Assembly: GCA_012295275.1 (NCBI GenBank)
Contig: CM022673.1
Location: 19,089,810 to 19,153,809, forward strand
Direction: 5' to 3'
Source: Chrysomallon squamiferum
Lineage: Eukaryota; Mollusca; Gastropoda; Neomphalida; Peltospiridae
Length of the DNA stretch: 64,000 bases
Part shown: positions 15,001 to 26,685 of the stretch, piece by piece
Layout: each line of letters starts with the position of its first letter
How positions within the stretch are numbered: position 1 is the stretch's first letter
Program-made: the position numbers and the translations under genes
The notes under the pieces: generated by a model
Databases searched by the model: none
Told to the model about the DNA's origin: nothing
Seen by the model: only the letters and a program-made list of their open reading frames with translations

Positions 15001-18000
15001 CCTCATGACTACAATCAGCAACTGAGTGGAAATTACTTACTTGCATAGGATCTGTTTCTTAAAACAAATTTGAAAAATAAAATAAAAGAACAGAATAATA
15101 TTAATAATCATATTATTACATTTAATAAATATACATTGTAATGCAAATTACATAAAACAATGACATTTAGTTATGTCATACTTGCATTAACATAATTCAA
15201 ATAAAGTGTTAATTTCTTTAAAATGTTGTTATTCATCATTATTACTAGACTGTTTATCTCATTAAAACACTACAAAAAAACAAAAAACAGATTAGGATTC
15301 TACATTAACCAGTATTATGCAGGAACTGAATATACTATGTGCACATCAGACACAGGAACAGAGTTAAAATAGTTTTTGATAGTGGGGTAGTTTCTGGAAT
15401 TCTCCACATTTTATATGATGTAATATGCACATTTTATTTCTACTGTCCAATACAAAGAGATGTGAGAACTCATTTGTATATTATTGGTATTACATGATCC
15501 AATTGTGTGGCATATTTCTAAATTTAGAAAGAAAATGAAATTTAATCAGAGTAGCGAGGGTTAAAAAGATATTAATGATATACCTTCAAGTGCACTCCCA
15601 ACTCGTATGTTTTCTATCATATTGGTGAGACTTAGCACTAAAGTATAGAGCAGATTGTATTCATCTGCCATCTTGGTAGCTAAAGCTTCATTGCTAAACA
15701 GCTGGACACTGATGTGAACAACCCGATTGGCAACAGTCACTCTATCAAGAGCGTTAACAAGCACAATAGAAATCCGGCTGTAGTGTTCAACGAAGGCCTT
15801 AGTGAAACAATGCTAATTTGAACAAAAAAAAAAAAAAAATATACATATTTTTAACAAGTTATTCTATTAATAATTAAACAAATACAAATTCAGAGATATC
15901 TTAGAGAAAAAGAAAGAAAATAGAGCATCAGAGATTCTGAAATAAAGTCTTAAGCAGAAAAATGTATCAAATGTTTCAAATGTTTCTTTTACATATATCA
16001 AATGGCTGACCAATTATATCTTGAAATGAATAAGAAAAACAATTGAATACAGTTCTAAAACAACTATAAACAAAACAACTTATTGTGAAGAGTGCAGAGA
16101 CTGAGAAATAACAACAATGTTCAGACTTAAAAAATCACCTTATAGCCTTCATGTGGTAGAAGACTTAACAGCAAAGTAACCATTTTCTGTGGGAACTCAT
16201 ATTTGACTGTCCAGAAAACAAGCTCCTCAACCAGAGTGCTGTGGCACAGCTTTTGCTGTAAACCAGGTTTATCTACCAGCGTAAAAGAAACCATATAGCT
16301 CAGTATAATATTTCATGGAATTTATCACAGATCATCTATAAACTTTAATAAAATCTTCTGGTGGTAATCTTTCCTCTATTTTGTTTCCTTTCTGATTAAC
16401 TAATATTACCTATCACAGCACAAAGTTCTGGCACTGTTTATCAGAATTACAAATATTTAAATAAATTAATTTTTAAAAAAGTAATAATTTAAAAATAATT
16501 TTGGGATTACCACTTTGTATTGAAAAAAGACCTGAATACAAACAGTGATATTTAGAAACAATTCAGTCAGTCATTATTCACTGAGAATTACTGAAAATAA
16601 TAGTAATTATTAATACAGATGTAAATTCACCTTGATGTTTTTCAAAATTGTCTGGATAGGGCATACTCTCAAGTGCAGAAATGTAATTTTCTTGACTTGT
16701 TTTGGCGTAATCTCCAGCTTTTTCTACAAAACATAAATGATATTAATTTTAAAATATCAATACCAAAATAACGATATAAAGTCTTTAATCTCTCTGAAGT
16801 TAGCAACTAAAATAAATGAATAAATAAATAGTCCAAAAAAATACTACAACAAACAAATAAGACCTCATCCACCAAAAAAATCTTATCACTGCTTTGAAAA
16901 TCTGACCACATTAAAACAGAAAAGAATATATATATAACCCTCTAAATTTCAATACTTTTTGCTTATTGTTTTTTGACCAGTACAAAAGTAATTACTAAAA
17001 CTGAATAACAAAGGTCTGTAACAGATATGTACCTTGTGTTAATTTTTTGTATGTGTTTGGATTAGTGAGTACAGTGGCCATCACATTTCTCATAGCTGCA
17101 CCCATGTCACTAAGTCCTTGGGTGAAGCCCATGTATTGTTCAGCATCCATCATTGTCACAACATATGAATTGCGCATTTCTGAAAATGACATTGAAAGTT
17201 TTCAGTGGGTCAAGAATGATAATAGTTTAAACATCAAAGCAATATTGTATTAAATGATCATAGGAACTGCAGGATGCTGACATCTTAAACATTTTGAATT
17301 TAACTATAACTGTCATGTATCAATCATATATTATCAATGATGAAAACATAAAGAAAAAATATTGTCACAGCCATGCAACTTTTTAATGTGCCTTCCCTTC
17401 AGCATGAATTATGGAGCCTTATAAAAATAACTAGGTGATTGTACCAAGAAAGATTAATCTATAATCTATCTGGTGTTAAGTTTGTTGTTTGTTGTGTTGT
17501 TGTTTTTTGGTCTCTTAGTATTTCTGTAAGTTTTCACACAGAAATTTAAAAATAAAATAAACTGATATATTAACACATACAGTAACAATAAAATAATTTA
17601 CATATTCTTTATTATCATCAGCATCAGCTGAGAATTACTGATGTGTTAGAATTTCTTATATTTCTACATAAAAATACACCCAAATCTGGAAAATATCTTT
17701 TGACATGCTACTTTAACAAACAAATAAAATAGTGACATGAAAGAATACTTTCTATTCTCAAGAATGACGTTCAAAGAAATTAACAGAAACAATATTGCCT
17801 GTAAAGCACTAGGTGTCTTCAGTTATTCCTTTCAGTAAATACAATATATATTCAGTGGAATTAAACATGTGCATTAAAGGAGCTATGAATTATCACCTGT
17901 AGCAGAGAAGTCCAGTGTGTGGTGTTATTAAGTAATATTTATTACTCTAAATTGAGAGTTATAATACAATGTAAATCACTATTTACCTGGTTTGCAATTA

Positions 18001-20243
18001 TCTCTCAGGTGATAAAGCAATCGCAGAAAGATCTGAGGCATCATAGCCTCTGCATTTGCCATTATATCACCAGGAGGGTGGACTGCTTGATGTTGTCTGT
18101 CAGGTCCATGGCGGGAACAGAATCTAGAATGCATCCAAAACAAAATGTTTTAAGTCACAATACATATAGTACCAAACAATATGTTTAAAAAATATAATAA
18201 AATTAAAAGATATTGAATTTACAATTTCATTTAATAAAAAAGGATTCTGATTTTGTTAATTGACATGTGTTAACTGACATACTGAAACAGTCTTCCCAAA
18301 TTTAAAAGAATATATTCTTTAAATCTTGAGAGAAATAAAAAAAATGATTGCATTGATCAATACAAATACACAATATTATATCTATACACAATTAAAACAA
18401 TCCAATTTACTTTTCCTCCTCTTTATTGTGCATACCATTTCAAGCACTTTACAATTTCATTGTTTCTGGAGAATTGTTTCATTTTTGTTTTTTGTTTTTT
18501 TTTAATCAAACCATTTGCCAGTATTTCCATTATATTATGTTGATATTTCACAAAGTTAAATTTACTGTCTTACCATCTTTGCAAATGTTATTATGTTTCA
18601 CTGTACAGAATAAACTGTGAACAGAAAAGGAATATACAAAAAGGAATATACAATCCAGTATTATGTATGCATATATAAATATATTTATACAGTAATTCCA
18701 GATGTAAGTCACAAAATAGTACTTTACAATCACTGAAAGTCCTATAAATTGTAATTCTGACAGAAAGACAGCCACATTATGTCAATTTAAATAATGAGTA
18801 GTCTGTAAACTGTCCCTGTGTTCAATTCATAATCAGTATTGTTACCCTATTCTAAAAAATAAATTTCTGAGTTAAAGTCTAAGTATTAACATAAAAGTTT
18901 GTTTCAATTGTTCGTGACAGATTTCAGTTAAAAAATCGTAAATTCAAACAGATAAAACAAGAAGAGTTGGAGCAAAATTTAATGAGAATCATTTGGAATT
19001 TGTTTTGAAATGAAGGATATAGCTAAACAAATCCAAACTGAAAGTAAAAAATTTCAGATAATTCAAAACCCATAAATTTCAAATTTCTATCTTAAATATT
19101 TTTTAATTCAGGCAAATAAATAATATCAAATGTATTACTTTACAATATTAATTTATTATGATAATAATGGCAAGCACTGGAATTACAAACAAAAACTAGT
19201 TTTCTGTTATTTACTTATTTATAACTCATTTTAGATATGTTCAAAATATTAAGAGATAAAATATTTATATTTCTTACCCTGAGGAATTCATGACACTGAC
19301 ATCACCACAGTCACATGCACCTCCAGCCTGACTCCTGAACATGTTGAAATCATGACCTTCATGATTTCCAGCTTGGAAGCAGTCTGAACATAAAGACATG
19401 CAAGGAGAAACTCCACATGTTCTACAGCGATATGCAACAAAGTTTGCTGTCCACACCAGTCCACAGGTAACAGCATTGTCATACTGTCGTACTAAACATA
19501 GAATAGCAATATTAAGCATTCACTATTGCATTAAAAACATTTATCCATCCATATTCACTTTATTATGTCAAACAGTTATAACATACAAATATTCATAACG
19601 TGTGTGAGTCTGTTGTGTGTGTTCTTGTGTGTGTGTGTGTGTGTGCACTGTGTATGTTAGAACATAATTTCTTTTTCTGCAGAGGAGTTGGCTAAATTAG
19701 CAGGGATCATAATTCTTTTGCTATCATAGACTGTGCCATAACTGTAACTTGTAAGTGACAAAAGTGTAGTTTTTGAAATGAGAGTACTTTAAATGTAATG
19801 TAAAGCCATAACATACATACACACACAAATCTGACAAAACAATTATTGTTGTAATATTTTAAGATAAAAATTATGATATTTAGTGTAACACACACACACA
19901 CACACACATATACATACAATGATACTGTGTATACTAGGCTTACAAGTTACACAGTAAGATGAGTAACTTTCAAATAGATAATCATAAAAATAAATGTTTA
20001 TCAAAACAAACCTATTTTTGAAAATTCATCAAATGTTGAGCCTCCTGCTATTAACCATTTGCACCAATCTATCGTTTCAAATTCGTCGATAGGTCTTGAA
20101 GGACTCAAGATGTGTTCAAGGAAATCGTGCAGCTTCTGTGGGTTACACTGTTTACTACATTCGCCTTTAAAATGCGTTGCCACGCTTCTTTTACTTCGTT
20201 TCGAAAGAGCCACAGAACCTGATGGCATTTCAGACGATGCCAT
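35..20243 (-). CDS. UBR3: E3 ubiquitin-protein ligase UBR3, complete, 37 coding exons
   Basis: RING-type ubiquitin ligase of the N-recognin (UBR) family; family members mark proteins for proteasomal degradation. Exons, low to high coordinate: 35-152, 435-574, 867-1076, 2274-2459, 2947-3072, 3353-3454, 3700-3818, 4100-4197, 4487-4601, 4861-4946, 5651-5784, 6111-6305, 6728-6838, 7117-7244, 7722-7871, 8105-8196, 8410-8875, 9158-9368, 9622-9723, 10040-10187, 10449-10545, 10809-10878, 11086-11234, 11602-11741, 11942-11994, 13119-13247, 13542-13697, 14074-14166, 14431-14564, 14866-15057, 15584-15812, 16139-16272, 16631-16723, 17033-17179, 17987-18123, 19278-19491, 20012-20243. They join without a frame break to 5,436 nt (1,811 aa; vertebrate UBR3 is about 1,890). 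The start is ATG at 20243, giving [10 protein letters not shown]; the stop is TAA at 35-37. The UBR zinc box is in exon 2, the split RING in exons 23-26, and a Cys-rich C-terminal cap with [20 protein letters not shown] in the last exons. The symbol rests on remembered UBR3 landmarks; single splice sites may be off by a few bases. Confidence 0.93.
4245..4515. repeat. Tandem array of about 58 bp overlapping the UBR3 exon 9 donor
   Basis: Four to five diverged units of about 58 bp are recognised by repeats of the pattern aagttaaaaaatgtaacac then acctggttgaatca then gtgagactaacac, near 4259, 4316, 4375, 4431 and 4488. The last unit, at 4487-4515, is the coding end of a UBR3 exon and its donor (GTAATC on minus), so the intronic units are decayed copies of an exon-intron junction. 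Choosing the 4487 donor rather than the GTGTCA-type donor at 4515 is required to keep the frame with the next exon (AG + T, then GTG ACA AAG). Confidence 0.75.
6111..7871 (-). other. UBR3: UBR3 exons 23-26: split RING-H2 region
   Basis: The first zinc pair is in 7722-7871 (DCVICGQ, followed by [10 protein letters not shown], a typical UBR3 landmark). A linker is encoded by 7117-7244. Then 6728-6838 gives [10 protein letters not shown], and 6111-6305 gives YWCPLCRQ. Together these supply the C-x2-C, C-G-H-x3-H-x2-C and C-P-L-C ligands of a RING-H2 finger with a long insertion between the first and second pairs, as in other UBR ligases. The short donor after ESLK at 6728 was chosen because it restores phase 0 with the next exon ([10 protein letters not shown]). 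Confidence 0.88.
8997..9028. repeat. Poly-A tract in UBR3 intron
   Basis: A run of about 32 A on the plus strand, hence poly-T in the UBR3 transcript, about 120 bp upstream of the exon at 8410-8875 in transcript order. It could act as an exaggerated polypyrimidine tract, but the exon has its own acceptor. Simple repeat. Confidence 0.9.
19278..19491 (-). other. UBR3: UBR3 exon 2: UBR-box zinc domain
   Basis: Translation gives CGLVW, then [19 protein letters not shown], then GNHEGHDF and GGACDCGD. This is the Cys/His ligand series of the UBR box, the domain that in UBR1/2 binds basic N-terminal residues. The following exon opens with GFCSRHG, which completes the module. Acceptor and donor match consensus (TTTAG before the exon, GTAAGA after), and the exon joins exon 1 in phase 1. 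In UBR3 the degron-binding role of the box is less certain than in UBR1/2; that caveat comes from knowledge of the family. Confidence 0.93.
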
Positions 20244-21418
20244 GGCAGAATTCAAACGCAGTAGAACTAATTATAAAATACTGTAACATATGCAGGTGCA
20301 ATATTTTTCATAACTGATAAATCAGGTGTTTTGTTTATCTATATTACGTCATGGTTTATACATTTTTTGCTAACTTTACACATCTGTCATTCACAACAAA
20401 ACAAATGTAATCAAAACACGAATAGTACTGGACAAAATAAAGTGTAACTTGACCTATCTAGTAAAACTAAGTAAGGGGAATAACTTAATATGTAAAATGT
20501 ATTTATTATGCACCAGAATACGTAGGTTGCTACGTTTACCGTTTAAGACGACATTTACTTTTGACACTGGGAAAAATACCAATCGAAATCCGGAAGACGC
20601 ACATGCCAACTTCCGCCTTAAAATCGTATAAGTCTCCAAGGAAGAACAATATTTTAATTTGAACGGTTAGTTTGTCATTTAATAAAATCAAAACTTTTTT
20701 GTTTATAGCATTGCCACATATAGTAGACTATACGTATTTAGTTGATACATAATTGTTTATAATTCCTCCGATAGCATTGTGACAACAGTAGTCCGTATGG
20801 CCGGTTGCATTAATTATAACTATTCAGTATAATGAGTATAATCAGTATTCTGGATATTGAATATATTCTCTGTACTATACATAATACAGTATACTGTTAT
20901 AATTTTATTATAATTTCTAGACTGTTATTATACACTATAATCTATAAATAATAATTGACAAAACTTATGCAAGCTTTTGTCATCTAATTGTAATTAATAC
21001 GTGCCATATGGACTAAGTTTTTAATAAAAGATAACGCACGTTTTGTGAAAGAAACTTTGAACATACATTATAAATATATTAAAATTACTTGATACTTGTT
21101 CGAATAGATAATGTATTAATTATTTAACTTCTAATTCAAATGACAGTATTACACATAATACAGTAAAATGAGTAATATTAAATATATAAAACATAAACAA
21201 ATTTAGCATTAATAATATATTGCAATAAATTATTTATAATTCATTGCCATATTAATCATTGACAGATATAAAATGTATTAAATGCTAATGAATAATTTTG
21301 TATCCTCTATAAAAATGGTATTTTATTTTGACATTTTATGAATTCTTAATAAAGATATTTATACATGCTAATTATTTGATATTGCATATCTTAATATGCA
21401 GTTTTCACTGGATGAAAG
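20244..21418. promoter_or_regulatory. Head-to-head intergenic region, candidate bidirectional promoter
   Basis: UBR3 (minus) and the cytochrome b561 gene (plus) start 1.2 kb apart and diverge. Two ETS-type motifs in opposite orientation lie at 20590-20596 (CCGGAAG) and 20609-20615 (ACTTCCG), inside a locally GC-richer patch (about 20520-20620). Downstream of it, AACG then GTTAGT near 20665 could be the donor of a 5' untranslated exon for the b561 gene, whose first coding exon has an acceptor at 21400-21401 (ATGCAG). No TATA box was recognised. The rest of the region is AT-rich and featureless. The promoter role is inferred. Confidence 0.4.
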
Positions 21419-24400
21419 ATGGAAAGCTTTGAAAGTCATCAGGCATCTTCATCTGAGATGAGAGCATTTACTTGGTTAGTTCTGCTGGTTCAGCTTCTTG
21501 GTCTCTCTGGAGTGATCATGGTCGCTGTATGGATGGGGCATTTTCGAGGTGGATTTGCTTGGCAGAGTGATCCCAGTTTAGAATTCAATTACCATCCTTT
21601 GTTTATGGTTATTGGGATGATTTTCCTTTATGGTGATTGTAAGTAGATTTTATTTTGATATATATTTTTCGTTTTTTAGGATTATGTTTTAATTACAGAA
21701 CATTTTATGTTCTTCCACTGATTCTCATACAAAGATAGTTTTATTTTCAGAGGGTAGCTAAAGTACTTTCTTTTCCAAGTATATTTAATAGAAAATAATG
21801 CTTTCATGAAAGATATGACTTACATACATAGTAGTGGCAGACAGTTACATTCCAGCCATTCACTATGCAAAATGTGCAAAACCCATGGTTTTTAACATGT
21901 TTTAACTTGGAAACCTGTAATTGCACAAATTGCATGGAAATAAAGATGAAAAATTGTGTCTTGTTTGTTATTCAGAGAATTTGTAATCATCATTTGAAAA
22001 ATATGATATTTTAAAGACAGCTTCCTGTGTGCGTGTTTTTGAGCTGGACAGAGAAAACTGTATCCCCAACTTTTGTGGTGACCAGCTCTGGAAGTGGAAA
22101 TGTATGGCTGGTTTTAGCACCACTGGGAAGCTAATAAGTTTTAAAATGAGCTTTCTAAGGGCATGTGGCAAGTCAGAAACCTAAAAAAAACACCACAATA
22201 TTTTCTTTAAATTTGTATATATTGTGATTGCTTTATGCCCAAAGCTTCTGGTATCATTCAAAAGCTCGGTCAATTTCCTTTTGAATAATATTTTAAATGG
22301 TACATTGGGTTTACAATAAAATAACTGTTATCACTGACCAATTGATGATTTTTGTCTTCAAGATAGAGGAAGGGCACAATACATTTTATCTGAATTTGAG
22401 AGCGTTTCTTGATAAAATTTGGCACCATCATGGTACATTAGTTATTACAATCATTTAATTAACATTTATTATTCAATAATACATTTAATTTTTATCTAAT
22501 TATTTTGTTTATATTCTGCTCTGAAAAAGATTTGCACCATTGAAGCATAACAGATCTCAGCAAATCTATGGGAAGTTTGATCCAATTAAAAAGAAATAAG
22601 TTTCAGTTATTTTACTGCTGAAATGATTGTGATATCAAAAAGTATTTTATTTGTTTAGGAATAAAAAATATTAAAAATTTTAAATATTTTTTTGCAGTTT
22701 GGCTTTTGAGCTTCAGGGGATTTCTGGTTTTCCCAGTCAATCTCACAATGGTATACTTGATTTTATGATAGGGGTCTTAGGTTTCTTCTTGTAGTGTATG
22801 TATGACTAAATGGTATTTTTTATGGTACCAGCAAACTCAGAATTGACTGATCTAAATGAATGTAAAGCCAAAAACCATACGGTTGGCAAAGATTAGCCAA
22901 AATAATTATACAGATCTATCTCTAGTGGAAAACCAGTGCTATCTACCCAAATGTCTGCCAGAGGTTAGTTAGCAGAGGATACTTGGGCTATAGAAAATGC
23001 AGAAATCTGCTATTAAAAAAACCACCAATAGAATTTTGAAATTAAAAGCATATAGATAATAGATAGCATATTGAAAGCATGAAGGACAGCTTATTGGTTT
23101 CTTTTATGATAATGATTTTAGGGGAAGTTTCACAGGAAATGAGGACATCATGGAGAAAAAGCTTCACAGGGCTGCAGCGTATGTTTGAAAAAATGAAATG
23201 AACTGTCAAAATCAGCTACCAATTTTACATCTTACAGGAACATTTAACTGAAGAAATAAAAAATCTAATTGTTTATTCATTCAGCAATAAAACAAACCAA
23301 AAATGACAGCTGTAAAAATTCAATGATAATGTAAAGTTTATGTTATTGCTAACTTTTCACTTGAGAATCTGATTTATGTAGAAACTTTTCATTTTTATTT
23401 TTGCAACTATCTTCTGGATTGACATGCTGCTACAGTCATCAGCAATAATATTTCTTCAGTATATTAGTTAAAAATAATTCTTTTCCTTATCTCAACTATT
23501 TCATTTGTTTTTTAATTTTATTATTCATTCAAGCACTTTCTAATTTTGTTGCTTTGCCATAATATTTTGGCCAAGAAATGTTCTCATGATGTGTTATATT
23601 TACCCAACATTTTAATTAATTATTAGCCCATAATGTTTTTCTTATCTCTTTAAATTAAATATTTTCAGCAATCCTTGCTTACCGTGTTTTCCGTAATGAC
23701 AACAAATTGTACATCAAGATTCTGCATGCATCTCTTCATGCTAGTGCTCTGATCTTTGGAGGTGTTGGTCTCAAAGCTGTCTTTGATTCGCACAATCTTG
23801 CTGCAGATCCAGTGCCAAATTTATATAGTTTACACAGTTGGATGGGTCTTGTCACAGTAATCTTATTCTCTTCCCAAGTAAGACTGTTATTTAAACTTGA
23901 GACTAATTAAATAATTCTGATCAATATCCACATATGTTTATAACATTTACTAAGTTATCTTGATTAAAAAAAAAAAAAAAAAATTTAAAACATAATTTTT
24001 TTTTTTTAATAATAATAATAATGGTAATAATAAAAATACATTCCAGGTTTGTGTATTAAAAGTAAGCATTCTTAGTTCCTGTGACTCATTTTTAGAATAT
24101 TTTATTGGCCTAAAAATTCTGTAAAATTAAACAGACCACACTTTGTATCCATTATCCCTAGCATTTTTATTTTATTGATTAGATTTAAAATGAAAAAAAA
24201 ATGATTCATCTTGTAATATTATTGCTAGTAAAATTATCAAATTTATCTAAAAAAAATACAAATTTCCACCTTTATTTTAAGTAAATGTTTAGGGGAAAAA
24301 GTGTTTTTAACTCAGAAATGTCTAATGAGTTTAGACTTTTACCCTTTTGTCATTTGGCAGTTGTTATTTACCCCTCCATTCTTTAAATCCTCTGCATATA

Positions 24401-25952
24401 TTAAGAATGCTTTTGCCTCTTTTGATATAATCTTTATACCTCAGTGTGATCTATAATAACATTGTGTAGAACTGCCAATAATTTTAAAATGTGCTATCTA
24501 ATCTGATTTGCAAAATGGTAAGTTGAGGAGAGTATATTTTAATGAGGTGGCATCTCCATCTTATCTCTTGTGTTGTTTTTATGCAGAAACGCATCATACC
24601 ACTTTGACTGAAAGCTCTTTAATTCTGTGTAAATAAAAATATCACCAACCTTCTTGTATTCAATATTGGTATTGAATTCAGGGACTTGGTTTGCTTATAA
24701 AACTTATAATAAAACTCTTTTACGGCCACCATATCAGTAAGCATTGGTGAGGGAAGAAATTATACTGTACGGTATATCCTTATAGTAAGAAGGGGCTAAC
24801 CTTTACAGAGGTTACTCATTTTTATAGATTGTGTGTTTTACAACTTTAGTAAAATAAATGAATAAAGTTTATAAACACATTGTTTCTGAATTTGTTTATT
24901 AACTGTGAGGGAGCATGACCTAGGTAAATTACCTGTGGGGAAAGACCACAAGCTGAATCTTAAAATATATTTTCTTTTTAATGTTTAGCATTTTATTTAA
25001 CTGTTATTGGTGCTATTATATAGTCAGAAAGAAAATTACAATTAATTCTGAGTTGTAACAATGCCTTCTGCCTTTGTTTTTAGTGGATAGCTGGTTTTGT
25101 GTCCTTTCTCTGGCCTAAAGTTGGCATGGGACTCCGACGTCGATTGATGCCATATCACGTTTTCTTTGGTGTTGCTATTCTCTGCTTTGCTTGTGCTACA
25201 TGTCTCATGGGAATTACTGAAAAAGCACTGTGGTCTATGTAATAATCTTATTTAATATACAATAAATTTCAAATGTTATCAGTAGATGAAAAATTTTTTG
25301 CTTTGATTTTCAAATTCTGTTAATCTTTGTTCTTTACTTTAAAGTAGGAAACCATTTACAGTGTCTCACTTTCTCAAAATTATACAAATATACTTTTTAA
25401 ATTTTTTTTTTTTTTTTTACTATTGTCATCTAATTATTTTGTTTGGTAGTTAAAAGAAATGGTAGTGCTTATTATGCAATATAACTAAATATATGACTAG
25501 ATCATTATTATGTGTAAAATATGTTGTTGTTTTTTTAGACCTCTATGATTTAAATATGCATGTATTATATGTTTAAAAATCTTGATACGGCCAATATGTA
25601 TTATTATTATTAATTTTACTTTTTACTTAGGTGATTTTTTTAGAATATTGGTATTCGGTGCATTTACTAATAAACAATGAATACAAGTTACAGTATTTTG
25701 ACATTAAATGTTTAATTAACAGGATAAAAAAATATATAAGTCCTTTTTTTTCTTTTTTTATTAAATGGTTTGTGAATTTGTTATTTCAGGTCTAAAACAT
25801 ACAAGAACAAGCCAGCTGAGGGAATTTTGGTCAATTGCTTGGGTTTGATATTAGTTGCTGCAGTTACACTCATTGTGTATCTTGTTACCCGATATGAATA
25901 CAAAAGACCACCTTCTCCTGAAGAAGAGCACTTACAAATTAGTGATGAATGA
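21419..25952 (+). CDS. Cytochrome b561 family transmembrane ascorbate-dependent reductase
   Basis: Members of this family pass electrons from ascorbate across a membrane, to intravesicular semidehydroascorbate or to ferric iron. Four coding exons, 21419-21638, 23669-23877, 25084-25238 and 25790-25952, join to 747 nt (248 aa, the usual family length). Six hydrophobic segments are visible. Haem histidines fit His59 (NYHPLF), His93 (KILHASLH), His129 (YSLHSW) and His168 (MPYHVF), at spacings typical of CYB561. The acidic C-terminus [10 protein letters not shown] is cytosolic in relatives. A coding exon starts just after the acceptor ATGCAG; an out-of-frame ATG 11 bp before the start opens a six-codon ORF. 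Whether it is nearer CYB561, CYBRD1 or CYB561A3 cannot be decided here. A poly-A signal AATAAA is at 26201-26206. Confidence 0.93.
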
Positions 25953-26330
25953 TTGCTGAAAAAGTCTTCATTATCTCAGTAGAGAGTCAAATATTTATGG
26001 ATTTGGGGTACCTTTGGCTTTGCCAATTTAAGTACAGCTTTCAGCTATAAAATGAAAACAATTGTAAAGTAAGACTAGTTTGTCTTTTCCTTTTAGACTG
26101 GTCACAAATACAATATTTATGCTCTTTTCATTATAAATTTTAAAATTTTAAAGAGAATGTATCATTATTTCATTGTAAATTCTTCAGGTTTTCTTACAAG
26201 AATAAAATGGCATTTATAAAACTCAATAATAAAATAAATGTAGTTGCAAAGTTATTCAATCCATATTTCAAACTCCAGAACAAATCCAAATTTACATTTT
26301 GGAGATAAATTCTATTGTACTGCTTTGTCT

Positions 26331-26433
26331 GTGATGTAGTGTTCAGTATTCTGTGTTAAAATTGTGGTTCTTAATATTTCATTTGCTTATTATCTATAAA
26401 AATGTTAGCATATTTTCATTCTTTTTTATTGAG

Positions 26434-26483
<50 letters not shown>

Positions 26484-26608
26484 TGAAACATTTCATTTAT
26501 ATTTTGTGATGTAGTGTTCAGTATTCTGTGTTAAAATTGTGGTTCTTAATATTTCATTTGCTTATTATCTATAAAAATGTTAGCATATTTTCATTCTTTT
26601 TTATTGAG

Positions 26609-26662
<54 letters not shown>

Positions 26663-26685
26663 TGAAACATTTCATTTATATTTTC
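26331..26685. repeat. 175-bp tandem duplication, each copy carrying a TA array
   Basis: The sequence beginning gtgatgtagtgttcagtatt at 26331 recurs at 26506, a period of 175 bp. Both copies include an AT dinucleotide run of about 45-50 bp and the following tttattgaaacatttcattt. The copies look nearly identical apart from TA-run length, so the duplication is recent. It lies in the 3' flank of the cytochrome b561 gene, just past its poly-A signal. Confidence 0.9.
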
